In this document: piece by piece, positions 35,340 to 46,886 of the stretch | How positions within the stretch are numbered: the stretch's first letter is position 1 | Layout of the letters: every line of letters starts with the position of its first letter | Assembly (NCBI GenBank): GCA_037962975.1 | Contig: CM075676.1 | Location: forward strand, 47,354,001 to 47,418,000 | From: Clitoria ternatea | Taxonomy: Eukaryota > Streptophyta > Magnoliopsida > Fabales > Fabaceae | Reading direction: 5' to 3' | DNA length: 64,000 nucleotides | Program-made: the position numbers and the translations under genes | The notes under the pieces: model-generated | Databases searched by the model: none | The model's input: the letters and a program-made list of their open reading frames with translations, nothing else | What the model was told of the DNA's origin: nothing

Positions 35340-36814
35340 CCTCCTGAGTGTTTACTGAGGGAAAGAGAGTTCCAGTTCTTCAGTGTATCCCTATTTTATT
35401 CTTCCTGTTAGACTACCAGAAATTGGAAATAATGGAATTTATAGACCTGATTAAACTCTTAGGCAAACGAACAAGGGACATTGCAAAAGCTGGGATGGCT
35501 TGAAGTACAACTTTAATGAGAATTTCTTTCCCAGCCTGGCTAAGAAGAGACTCCTTCCAACCTTTCACTTTAGATATGATTTTGTCTTTTAACCAAGTAA
35601 GACTTTTATTTCTAGATCTCCCCTAATCAGTGTGCAGACCCAAATAACTTCCTTCCCTAGCCCATTGCTTGATATGGAGGATGGATAAAATATGCTCCCG
35701 AATAGCCTTAGGAACCCCTCTGCCAAAAAGAACCCCTGATTTAGAAGTATTAATTTTTTGACCTGAAGCTTGTGTATATAAGTTCAACACCCTCAACACT
35801 TCATAAGTATCTGATTCAGTAGCTTGAGCTAAGATGAAAACGTCATCTGCAAAAAATAAGTGAGTTAGCTTGGGACAATTTGGTGATAAACGCATACCTG
35901 AGAGCGATCCCTCCTCCATTGACCTAGTTAAAAGATAGGATAAAGCCTCTGCCCCTAAGATAAAAAGGTAAGAAGATAGTGGATCCCCTTGTCTCAGACC
36001 TCTTTGGGGACAATATGGGGGATTCCTAGACTTGTTTAGGTTGACACTATAACTAACAGACCTAACCAAAGACATTATAAGGATAACCCACTTATCATTA
36101 AACCCAAAAGAAAGGAGAATCTGATGAAGGAAATTCCAGTCCAGCCTGTCATAAGCCTTACTCATGTCAAGTTTAATAGCCATGTGGTTTTTAGAAAAGC
36201 CAATATTATTTTTTAAGGAATGAAAGATCTCATGGCCAATGGAAAGACAATCTTGAATTTGCATACCCTTTAAAAAAGTAAACTGAGTATGAGAGATGAG
36301 TTTAAGAAGACTTTTTAAGGCGGAGTTGAAAGATTTTGGAGATCAGTTTAGGGACAAAGTTGCAACAACTAATGGGCCTAAATTGGGAGACTTTTTCAGG
36401 GTTGGGAACTTTTGGAACAAGGGAAATCAGAGTTAAATTAGCCTCCTGAGGAATCTGCCTAGATTCAAAGAAATGCTTAACAGCCTAACAAACTTCCTGC
36501 TTTACAATATCCCAATTTTTACTGTAAAATAAACCATTTAGACCATCCGGACCAGGAGCTTTGAGAGGGGGAATAGTCTTGGCAGCCATTTCAATTTCAA
36601 GGACAGAAATAAGAGCTAGGAGGATATCATTCATAAAGTGGGTGACCAATTTGGGTATGACTTTGAGGCAATCATCTACATTATGAATTGATTCAGCCAT
36701 GTAGGATTGCTGGAAATACTCAGTAATCATCTTTAGGATTTCTTCTTGACCTTCCACCCAATTACTGTTCTCATCCTGGAGACGGGATATTCTATTTCTA
36801 GCACACCTTTGCAC
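35340..36814 (-). pseudogene. LINE ORF2 reverse transcriptase
   Basis: Palm and finger motifs are LKAPGPDGLNGLFYSKNWD, FRPISCCNFVPKLISKI, KLDMSKAYDRLDW, RGLRQGDPLSSYLF and FFADDVFILA (the catalytic YADD-type box as FADD). It breaks at TAG 36485-36487, at a frameshift near 36300, and at TAG after GLHTD (35623). Without the breaks it would be the RT of target-primed reverse transcription. Confidence 0.85.
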
Positions 36815-36839
36815 GGTGGCGGCATGGAAAAATCTTGTA

Positions 36840-37304
36840 TTAGAATCCCCCCCATTTTAGCCAATGCATCCTTGATCTCTGAGCCCAGTAAATTTCTTCC
36901 CTCTCTCGGATCTGATCAATCTGTCTTTTAATGTCCTCAATCTGGTCTATATCATAATCCCCATTTCTTTTATTAATAAGCCGTTCAAGACCATTTCTTT
37001 TAAATTGGATACTAGATGCAACAAAAGATACAGAAGCATGGATAATGTTAGAAGTAGACATCTCTACAACCACATCCATAGAAGAGTCCCATATAAGGGC
37101 TAAGCCTCCTGAGAGGCCATTAGCATTCACAACAAAACAATGATTAAAACCTAATTGTCTTTTAACAGCCTCCACACGATCAGCTTGGGCCTTGGTTTCC
37201 ATAGCAAAAAGCAGTGCAAGTTTGTATTTCTTCTTGAGAGCCTTAAGCTCTCTCACTGTTGCAGGATTCCCCATCCCATGACAGTTCCAGCTAAGGAGAT
37301 TCAT
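36840..37304 (-). pseudogene. LINE ORF2 start: endonuclease with internal deletion
   Basis: MNLLSWNCHGMGNPATV starts a normal APE-type endonuclease (LFAMETKA, NGLSGGLALIWDS). After about 100 residues it jumps at SIQFK near 37000 to RNGLERLI and EEIYWAQRSRMHWLKWG, which belongs to the linker before RT. Some 200-250 residues, including the remaining endonuclease motifs, are missing. The frame ends at a 7-G run near 36848-36854 where the following sequence needs a shift of one. Confidence 0.8.
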
Positions 37305-37872
37305 GGCTGGTTTGGGGGCATGTTTTGGCCCGCCTCCTCGGCCTCAGTAGAAAAAGTAGTGATGTAAGAGCCATATTGGTTCAGCTACAAAACATGAAAA
37401 TCAGAGTCAGTGAGTTGTAAGAGTCTCTTCTTAGCAATTAAGGACTCATAGTCTTCTCTTGACCTCTTTAACTTCAGGATATGTTGAATGCCCTTACTCA
37501 ACAGATCTTCACAAGGGTAGGGAACAAAGTTATGTAAGGGAAGGGAAGGGGTATCCTCGGGAAGCTCATCAATATATATAGGATGAGGCTTGTCTTTTGA
37601 ACTAGAGGGTCCTTGGTGAGTAATGGGAAGGCTTGGTGATGATGTAATATGAGGGTTAGGTAAAGGATGATAAGGGGGTTGACCAGGTATACTATGAGGA
37701 CAGGTGAAGGAAGCACAAGGTGGTTCTAATGAATGAACTTGAGAGTTGAGGTTGATGTGACAGGATACTTAGGAAGTTGTGTTTGGGGGCTGGAGTTTGG
37801 TGGGGTGGGTCCCTTCAGAAGATTTTCTGACTTTTCCATCAGTAGACATTTGGCTGGCAGGTTCTTCAGAAG

Positions 37873-38826
37873 TCAGATCTTCTCCTTTTTCTCCCACTGA
37901 CTCACTCTCCACTTGATTAGACCTGATTGGTGAAGTACGTGGCTCAAGGCTTGATTATCCTGAAATTTTTGAGCGCATGGATTACTAGTTTCAAGGCTGA
38001 CTTGCTCCTCCATCTTCCCAGAAGCTATCTCCACCATAGAACAAGAAGTTTTCCGGGTTTGGGCAGCAATGGAAGCCAAAGGCTTGGATGGATTAACTGA
38101 TAAGTGTGGGCCAAATTTGTTTTGACCCTCTTTAAACACCAATTTCTCTTTAGTACTGGTACAGGTCTTAAAATCATGGCCAATGATGCCACAATTAAAA
38201 CATAAGCCTTGTAATTTCTTATATCTCAACAAGATTGGGGTGAGATTACCTTCTGGACCAGGAAAGAATAACCTTGCTAAGATAGGTTTAGTAACATCCA
38301 CCAGGACTCTGATCCTTAAAAAGCTCTTTAGAATCATGCCATCAACAATGGGATTTTCTATCTCCAAGAGACTCCCTATTTTACTGCCCAATCTTTCAGC
38401 ATTCTCTGTTGTCATGAAGTCCCAAGGTATATTGTGCAGCTGAACCCAGAACGAAACTCTAGAAAAATCAACGTCACTTAATGGTTGTTTAGGCTGGCAT
38501 TTTTGTAAACTGAGAAGATGACCCATAATGTGCCATGGACTGCGTTCCAGAATAAGGGAAGAGACCCCGTTGTCCTTCCATATGATCATAACAATGTTCT
38601 TCCCCATATCAGTGACCTGAAATTTTCCAAATCTCTACCAAGAGGCTTCAAGAGTTTTCTGGATTGATGTGAAGCTAACAGACTTGGAAGTAATAAGTTT
38701 GCCATATAAAGTATTCTGGTAAAGATCTTTTAGCTGTTGTTTGGATGTTTCCAACTCCACAATGGATTCATCCCATAGACCTGTTCTGATTACATTTTGC
38801 AGAATGTTACCTCTGACTTCATCCAT
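37873..38826 (-). pseudogene. LINE ORF1 (DUF4283, CCHC knuckle)
   Basis: The best start is the MDEVRGN methionine at 38826; longer upstream frame is low-complexity leader. One TAG at 38635-38637 interrupts the frame after LEASW. Features are a DUF4283-type region (SPWHIMGHLLSLQKC, FWVQLHNIPWDFMTTENAE), then LRYKKLQGLCFNCGIIGHDF with a CX2CX4HX4C knuckle, and a polar tail. Such proteins bind LINE RNA. Confidence 0.8.
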
Positions 38827-39244
38827 CTTACACACACTAAAGGACAAGCCAAGGAAATGACGGAGACAAAACACAAAAAAGACAGAAGACAGGAAGAAAC
38901 AAAACGCTAGACAGAAACACAAGAAGGAACACAGGAGAAGACACAAAAGAAAAGGACACACAAGAAGGAACAAGAGGGAGATAGAAGGAAAAAGGGACCA
39001 AGACAAAAGAGAGCAGGAAACAAGAAGAAAACCTGTTAAGTAACGAAGAAAGAAACAAAGAGAAGAGGTACCAAAGGACACATACACTCAGGGTAAGACA
39101 ATGCCACTTCTAACAGGGGCAATGGAGGGAGGAGTTAGCACCCAAGGCAGCCATAGTACCAAAAGTCTCCAACACGAGAAGTGACACTCTTCCATTAGAG
39201 AGAAATAATTGGTTTTTTCTGTTTACTTTGTTTTACAATTTATT

Positions 39245-39400
39245 TCAAAGTATAGTTCTAAAATGTAATCTAGTCAGTAAAATAGTTTTGGTTTTGTGGT
39301 TTTCAGTTAGTTTAATTTTATGTTTGTTTGGATATATTATTTTATTTAGATTGATTTTATGATTTGCATTGATTTAAATCATTTTATGAACATCTCTAAT
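39245..39400. repeat. Right copy of a duplicated sequence flanking the LINE
   Basis: Same blocks as 33375-33517. The duplication may predate the LINE, which landed between the two units. Confidence 0.55.
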
Positions 39401-40950
39401 CCTTAATAGTAGGTTTACTTCTAATCTAATACTTATACAATAAAAGTTTTTTTATTACAATCCACATGTCATCTTGTCTCTTTTCTATTTTAAAATATTT
39501 TTTCCTTTTAAATTTTGAATACTTCTTCCACTATAATGCATTATCACTTTTTTAAACCTTCTTTCCTTTTAAATTTTGAATTCTTTAATTTTAAATTTTG
39601 AAATCCCATGTTTCTAAAATTTGAATTCTCATTTTCCCCTTTATTTAATATCCCCTTTGATTTTTTTTTAATTGTTTTCAACTTCAAATCTTAATTTTAA
39701 ATATCTATATAATAAAAGTCTTTCACAACAATTCACATGTAACCTTATCCATTTTTTCTCTTTTTAAAATTTGAATACTTCTTCCATTACTATACATTGT
39801 CACCTTTTTTTCCTATTTTCTAAATATTCTTGCTTTTTAAATTCTGAATTCTTTAATTTAAAATTTTGAAAATTTTGATGTTTCTAAAATTTAAATTCTC
39901 ATTTTCCCTCTTTTTAATTATTCCCTTTATTTTTTTCAACTTCAAATTTCAATCTCAATTTTAAATTCTAACAAAACATCATACTGTTTTTTTTGACAAT
40001 TTTAAACAAACAAAACTTCAAACTGATTTGTAAGGAATTGAGTTTTTATATTCTATATTTTTTGAAATTAACAATATAAAAGATCCTATAAGCAGTTATA
40101 TTTTTGTTTGAAAATTATTCTATTATTTAAATTTTGTTTCCATTTAAAATTTTGAATCTCATGTTTATAAATTTTCTTTCCATTTGAATTCCTGGGTTTT
40201 TTCTTTTTCTTTTATAATACTCTTTTACATGTTTTTATTGTTTTTAGTTTGAAATTTAAATTTAAATTTTTTATTTTTGAAAAACTGCAATGTATTTAGT
40301 TTGTAATTGATTTGTTATTAATTATATATTTTTAAATCAATAGTATAAAAGAATCATCATAGTAGTTGCACTTTTTTAGTTTGACTCATAAGAGACATGT
40401 TTCTCAACTTTTTTTTTTATTATATAGAATTGGTTATATCTTGAAGGCACAAATAATATCTTTCTTGATAAGTGTATTTCTCGCTTCTAATTTCTCTTAT
40501 GCTTCCATTTTTTTTTTTACTTTTTAAGTCCATTATGGTATGTTGAATACATGCATTCTATAAACTCTTTAATACTAAAGGTACAAATTGAATAAAGAAA
40601 TATATTTTCCCCTTAAATATATGGTTTTCACACTAACAACCATATTTTATGATTTATGCATTTCAATAACTCCATTTGTTTTTCTTTCCTTTTTGTTTAT
40701 TTATTTATTTATTTATGGAGTTCAATGCAATACATTACATATCACATCCTTTTTTTCTACTTTTTAAATCTTTTTTCTTGTAAAAAAATGAATTCTTTAA
40801 TTTAAAATCTCACGTGTTCTAAAATTTGAATTCTTTTTTTTCATTATTCTTTTTTATGTTTTCATTGTTTTTAATTTAAAATTTAAAATCTAAATTTGAA
40901 ATTTGAAATTACTGTAAACTAACTTATTTGATTTATCTTTTACACATGTA
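39401..40950. other. AT-rich intergenic region
   Basis: Very AT-rich with two diverged copies (about 39426 and 39700) of a block reading ATACAATAAAAGT, CACATGT..CTTATC and TTTGAATACTTCTTCCA. The ATATAATAAAAG start resembles a Helitron 5' end, but no CTRR hairpin end was found. No gene. Confidence 0.35.
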
Positions 40951-40959
40951 AGAGGTGTA

Positions 40960-42368
40960 CCAGGCCATGCGAGCTCAGTAAGAGGCTGAGCTGGCCGCTT
41001 AGACACTTGATGGGGAGGCACCTCCCACCCTTTCTTCTACCAATGATAATGTCATTTATTTAAAGGCTGTCGGAGGCGTCAACAAGAAAGGAAGGGTGTT
41101 TGGTCTTGGTGGGATTAGACCCAAATCACTAAGACGGGGAAGGCCCCGACCTCTTCCTCTACGTTGCCAGCAGATATTGTTTAGAGTTATTCAGAACTTG
41201 AACATCGAGCTAGTAGAGGAGCGCTGAAAGAGGCAGCTGGCAGACGAGTGAGCTATGGCGGACCTCCAACAAGCTCAGCAGGATCGAAAGGAGACTTGCA
41301 GGCTGTTGGCATAGCAGAAGGCTTTGATCCGCCAATTGATGAAGTCTTTTGGGTCTCAAGTCAGCCCAGACTCTGCTTCCTAGCTGTCCTTACTAGCCTA
41401 GGATTCTCCTAGTTGATGGACTGATTTTTGTATTTATTCTTTTTTATTGTTACACATTTTTGTATTTACTTTTTTATTGTTAGAGTTGTAAATCAGTTTT
41501 AGGTTATTTATATTTTTTATTTGATTGTTTTTTATTGATTATTTTTATATCTTTTTATCTTATTCTGTTTATTACGAGCCTATATATATATCCGTTAAAT
41601 GATAAAAGCATTATAAAAAAATCATATATAATTTTATATATGTAAATATTTAATCCAACTTTATAAAATATACTCTATAATATTTTACTAAAACCTAAAC
41701 TTATAATATTCTATAAAAATAATATTTTTTTAAAAAAATCATTTTTACTATTAGAGACAGAAATTAGCTTTTGCTATCGTGGTGAACGTTAGCGATGACA
41801 AACAAGGTCGTCGCTAAAGTGGTCATAACATAGCGACTGTCATAGTGACGACATCCCATCAACCATATAGCTACAAAATTGAGATCGTCACTAAGCTTAG
41901 TTCCTTGTAGCAACGGCGTTAGTGACCAATACTCGTCAACGCATTAGCTATGACAACTTCCCGTCGTTGCGTTGGGTTCATATCAGCGACCGTAGTAGTG
42001 ACGACAAGTCATCATCTTGTTACCTAGAACGTCTGTGTGGTTGTTACAATAACCTTTAGTTAGCGACGACAACAACGATGAAGATACTTTAATTATCCAG
42101 CGAGGACGTCCTTGTCGTTAATTTGGAACTGAAGCAACGATGGAAGTGATCACAAAGGGGACCACCAATGTGTCACCCTTCAGCAACGTGAGCTTGCTGT
42201 CACAACCTTGGCCACGGTTATCATTTGCTGCCGCTGATTGGTTAGCAACCGGGCTTTTAGCGACAAAGGCTTTTCGTAGCTGAGTCCATCGTTGATACCA
42301 TTTAGCGACGAATTGCTACTTGTTAGCGACAAATTTGTTCCGTCGCCATATGGTCTTTTTTAGTAGTG
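40960..42368 (+). mobile_element. CACTA transposon 3' portion
   Basis: It ends in TTTTTTAGTAGTG at 42356-42368, the complement of a CACTACTAAAAAA terminus. Before it, 41750-42350 is full of TAGCGACGA/GTCGCTA motifs on both strands, a CACTA subterminal repeat block. A transposase-24-like fragment lies further inside. The 5' terminus and main transposase are not present. Confidence 0.65.
41000..41400 (+). pseudogene. Transposase_24-like (Ptta/En/Spm) C-terminal fragment
   Basis: The plus strand reads VIYLKAVGGVNKKGRVFGLG, the hallmark segment of the CACTA-associated transposase_24 family, then a basic RRGRPRP stretch and a helical Q-rich tail (LQQAQQDRKETCRLLA) with stops. Confidence 0.6.
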
Positions 42369-42769
42369 ATCCTAGGCCAGCCTAACATGTCGATCGAACT
42401 TATTCCTATCGTTGCCTTGCAAGGAAGACACTCCATAGGGTAGGCCGAAGCTTTATGCTTTTCTTAGAATACTCAACAAGACACCCTTAGAGGTTTCTGA
42501 TGGTCTGGGATCTTACCCTAAAAGTTTAAGCTGTGAAGTTTGTGGAAGAAGAAGTGACTTCGCAAGAAAATCACAACAGCAGTTCTCTTAGAGGAAAATT
42601 TTAGTAGAGTTTTCTCAAGTATGTAAGCAAGTGTGGTTTCCAGAAAATGCTAAGTCTCCCTTTTATAGGTATGGGGAGGGCACAACCACCAGTCAGGAAG
42701 ATGTTGTTTGTTAGAAAACGTAACTCTTCAAAGCCTACATGACGACATCGTTCCAGTTCAGTGCACATG

Positions 42770-43486
42770 AAAATTGTATCGTTTGGCATAAAGGATGAAT
42801 CGAATGGGCCCCAAATTCAAATTTTAGGCCCATTATCCACACCCGTGACGATTGGCTATCCTCGTAACTGTAACCAACGTTACTCACGTGTAGTTGACAA
42901 TAACTGCTCATCATTGGCGGTGTCTCAAAACATGGATGTTACAAAACTTAAATGCGAGGATTTACGAATTCCAAAAACTCTTGGGATTCTCCCGCAGGAC
43001 AAAACGCTGTCTGAATCCATTATCCACACCGTCAGGACGATCTCAGAAGCGAGTTTCTTAGTCCGGTGTCCATACCTAACAAATGGGGACTTCAGACTCT
43101 TTGTCTGTATCAACACCCGTAAGAAGACAGTTTAGCTTATATGAGTAACTCTACCAGTCTTGATACCGGCACATGGGCAAGAATGCAATTTCATCTGTTC
43201 TCACTATGCTACCGACGTTGCAGGTAAAACCTCCTGACTGTATATCTGTATCAAATGCTCTTCTACATTGGATTGTCCAGGTCAGTACCCCGCACACCAG
43301 AAAACTTCCATGTCACCCGACAAAAAGTACAAGGTACGACTACAGGGGATGTTCACGGGAGACGCGGCTCCTCTCGCGTCGTGTGTCAGAATTGTACACT
43401 GTACTATTTATCCTCTAGCCTAACTTGACCCTTCATTCTCCATGCACGCTTATAAATAGCCATTTCTCATACACTGGTACGTTAAC
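42770..43486 (+). mobile_element. Gypsy LTR fragment related to the Tat-like LTR
   Basis: Blocks correspond in order to the LTR at 634-1622: CACACCAGA, TCACCCGACA, CTACAGGGGA-type, then a TATAAATAGCCATTTCTC promoter like AATATAAAATAGCCAC. It is cut off at 43486 by the Tekay element. The 124-codon plus frame at 42761-43135 has no domain and is judged non-coding. Confidence 0.45.
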
Positions 43487-45714
43487 TATAACAGCCCAAT
43501 TTTTAATTAAATTTGAATCGGTAATTAAACAGTGAAAAAAGTTTCTTAGAAAAATAAGAAATAAATTTTAAAAAATAGGAAATTTTATTCCGGTTACAGA
43601 GATATGTTTATTCCGTAAATCAGATTTAAAATGAGACTAAACAGAAATAAAACGTGACAATAAAATATAGAAATTATTAAGGAACCCGTTATTTAAAAAA
43701 AAAGAAAAGAAAAGAAAATACCTTCTTCCTCCACTGCCTTACTCCACCGCCATTAACCATTATAAGTTCTTCATCTCCACCTCAAATTTCTTCAACCTAA
43801 AAACTTCATAAGATTCTATATCCCTTGATCTTCCTCTTCAAGCTTTCAAAACCTTCATTACCATACTCAAGCTCTTTAATTTTGCATAAGAAGAAATTAC
43901 TCAAACTTGAAGATTTGAGGAAATACAAGGGAGTTTAGCATAAGGAAAGCTTAAGGATCTTCAATTGAGGTAAAAAAAAGAGATATGATATTAAATACAT
44001 AGAAATTAAGTTAGAATTGTTTGTTTAATTATTAATTGTTTAGAAACTCATATAGTTAGATTTTAATTTAACTTGAATTAAACTGTGAAATTGATGCTAA
44101 TTGGTTTGGAATTTGATATATGATATGTTTCTGATGTTGTATGATGATTTGAAATCAATTGGTATGTTTAATTTTACAATTAAAATGAGAAAAGTAGCAA
44201 AAATAACAAGAACAGAGCTGCTGTTTTTGTTCTGCAGAATAAGACCCTTTAACAGCGGATATTTTTAACCGGTGTTAAAAACTGGAAGCGGTGACATTTT
44301 TGTAAATAAAAACGAGCAGTGACATTTTTGTAAATAAATCAGAAGCGGTGGTATTTTTGTAAATAAATTAGAACGATGACATTTTCGTAAATAAGACTAG
44401 TGGCATTTTCATAAATATGATTAAAAACTTAAAATAATGATTTTTTAAAAAAAAATCAGAATTTTTATTATTATTGGATTTTTATTATTCTAGAGACTTT
44501 ATTTTGAAATAAAATAAATATAATTAATTAAATTAAATTTAGAAGTTTATTTAAACATTTAAAGGGAGAAAACTCTTCTTTTTAAATTATTTTAGTAGTA
44601 TAATTTTATACCATGGAAAATGTTTTCCATATTTTTTGGAATATGATATTAAATAATTACTATAACATGGAAAATGTGTTTCCATATTCTTTAAATTATT
44701 AAATATTATGGAAAATATGTTTCCATATGTTTGAATTATGATATAAATATTATGGAAAATGTGTTTCTATATGTTTGAATTATGATATAAATATTATGGA
44801 AAATGTGTTCCATATTCTTTGAATTACAAATAAAGTATGCTTATTTGATTGTTATAATAATTTTATTGTTAAAATTAATTATATAAAAGAATTTGATAAT
44901 TTAATGCATTCATGCATCATATGCATTGGCCGTTCAAAGAATCCGCATGGGGGTTCTTGAGGGGGTTCCCGGTGGGGGAACGCGCTTTGTTGAGCAACAG
45001 ACCTCTGCGGTGGTTTTATACCACGACCGTCTTAAGGGTTAAGCAGTGTGTCCTTAAGGGGGGTCCTGCAACACTTGTTATTAATATATTGATGTTGTTA
45101 TCCGATGTTGGTGTTGCATTATGGGACGCGGTATCGGTTGGATATCTGTAAAAATGTTATTGTTGGAAATCACTGCAGATGTCCCCACCAGAATGGATCC
45201 ATCATGCATTTTCATTCATATAAAGAATGGAAATATTAATATAAATATAATACAAAATACTTATTTGACATCTGCATCGCTAACATCCTAGTTGTGATTA
45301 TGTATGTTCTAATTTAATTTCTATTTATTTGATATTTTATCTCACTCTTTCTGTTACTTGTGGCAACCCTTTAGTGGTTAATCAGGAAGACATGTGACAA
45401 AGTGGATGATGCTTGATGTGGATGAATTATGAAGGCTTTTGATGCTGATGCTCGCTTGCGTGACTACTATGGCTGTATTATGTGTATGCTATGTTTTGTT
45501 ACTTTACATCTTATAAGATCTAGGTGCCTGTTGTAAAATATAATATGTAAAAAAAACTCTGATATTATGTATAATAATAAGAAATTAATTATGAAAAGGT
45601 TGCGCACTCTGATATTGTATTAGTAACCTCTGGAATCAGGTTGTGAATCACTTGATAATTACTAGGTGAAAAATAAGTTATCCAAGAGATTTTATATGGT
45701 GATGATAATTATCT
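43487..45714 (+). repeat. LTR in inverted orientation at the 3' end of the chromovirus
   Basis: It starts TATAACAGCCCAATTT (a TG start with G to A) and runs in the plus direction. Its later part (about 44250-45714) is the reverse complement of the 5' LTR at 50740-52199, including the CCCGGTGGGGGAACGCGCT block. The last ~35 bases of the LTR are missing, and it joins at an A/T run to 45715-45931. Confidence 0.85.
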
Positions 45715-45931
45715 TTTTTTAATAACGGGTTCCTTAATAATTTCTACGTTTTATTGTCGCGTTTTATTTCCATTTAGTCTCATTTTAAATTTAATTTACG
45801 GAATAAAAATATCTTTGTAACCGGAATAAAATTTCCTATTTTCTAAAATTTATTTCTTATTTTTCTAAGAAACTTTAATTTTTTACTGTTTAATTACCGA
45901 TTCAAATTTAATTAAAAATTGGGCTGTTACA
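45715..45931 (-). repeat. Correctly oriented start of the 3' LTR
   Basis: Read on the minus strand it begins TGTAACAGCCCAATTTT directly after the polypurine tract GGGGGGAGAG (45932-45941), as a 3' LTR should. It is the reverse complement of 43487-43705, so the two form inverted repeats of about 217 bp. Confidence 0.85.
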
Positions 45932-46025
45932 CTCTCCCCCCGTTTTAAAAATTTCATCCTTGAAATTTAAATGTACCTTGTTAGAATAATTTAGGGTATT
46001 GACTTCTTATCTCATCTTCTCGTTC

Positions 46026-46793
46026 TCAAGTCATGCTTATTTCATCTCCTTGTTGCCAAGCTACTTTCACCAATGAGATCTCCTTGTCTTTTAGTTGCTT
46101 GACATCTCTGTCCATTATCTTCACTGGTGTTACTGGAATCGTAAGCTTTTCCTTAACTTCTATGTCATCATTCTCGATCACATGGCTTGGATCAGGTACA
46201 TACTTTCGTAATTGTGAGACATGGAACACATTATGAAGATTGGAAAGGTGAAGTGGGAATGCGATCTGATATGCCACTTTACCAATTCTTTTCAGGATCT
46301 CATAAGGTCCTATATACCTTGGAGTAAGCTTCTTGCTTTTTAACACTCTTCTAATTCCTTTGTTGGGTGATACTTTCAAAAATACATAATCTCCAACTTG
46401 GAATTCTAATGCCTTCCTCCTTTGATCATAATATGACTTTTGCCAATCCTGTGAAACTTTCATTCTTTCTCTAATCATCTGAATCTGCTCCGTCGTTTGT
46501 TGGACAATTTCTGGTCCAAGAGTCAGATTCTCACCTGTCTCTAACCAGCAGATTGATGTCCTGCATTTTCTACCATACAATGCTTCATATGGTGCCATCC
46601 CAATGCTTGAGTGATAACTATTATTATATGTGAACTCGATTAGTGGGAGATAATGTTCCCAGCTTCCACCATGTTCTAATACACATGCTCTCATTAAATC
46701 CTCTAGACTTTGGATAGTCCTCTCTGACTGACCATCAGTCTGTGGATGATAGGCAGAGCTTAACTTTAGCTTAGTACCAAGATCTTTATGCAA
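46026..46793 (-). pseudogene. Chromovirus integrase C-terminal half with chromodomain-like end
   Basis: Frame of 255 codons: AYHPQTDGQSERTIQSLEDL (integrase core end with its catalytic E), EALYGRKCRT, VGDYVFLKVSP, LTPRYIGPYEIL (GPY/F module), LHNVFHVSQLRKY, then PVKIMDRDVKQLKDKEIS, the start of a group II chromodomain. It stops at DEISMT where the chromodomain should continue. Chromodomains steer integration to chromatin. Confidence 0.85.
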
Positions 46794-46886
46794 ACTTCCC
46801 CAGAATCAAGAAGTAAATCTAGGATCTCTATCAGATACTATACTTGACGGTACTCTATTTAGTCTTACTATCTCCTTTATATAAAC

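Larger units (their letters stand above)
33518..39229 (-). mobile_element. L1-type LINE (non-LTR retrotransposon) with RNase H, inactive
   Basis: On the minus strand, in order: ORF1 with DUF4283 and a CCHC knuckle, a partial endonuclease, reverse transcriptase, zf-RVT and a plant RNase H domain, then a short poly(A) (T run at 33525-33533). TGTTTACTTT occurs at 33518-33527 and 39220-39229 as a likely 10-bp target duplication. Stops, frameshifts and an internal deletion make it inactive. Confidence 0.88.

Noticed and set aside
38826..39087. Upstream extension of LINE ORF1 rich in Leu/Phe/Cys, resembling a membrane segment
   Set aside because: Low-complexity A/G-rich leader read on the minus strand; the better start is the methionine at 38826.
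39426..39720. Possible Helitron starts (ATATAATAAAAG)
   Set aside because: No terminal hairpin plus CTRR end or Rep/helicase was found; simple AT-rich repeats explain the match.
42761..43135. 124-codon plus-strand frame
   Set aside because: Falls in an LTR fragment; no domain and no similar frame kept in the related LTR.
44912..45151. 79-codon frame shared by both chromovirus LTRs (also 51313-51561 minus)
   Set aside because: It is the same LTR sequence in inverted orientation, with differing starts and ends, and lies in the non-coding LTR.
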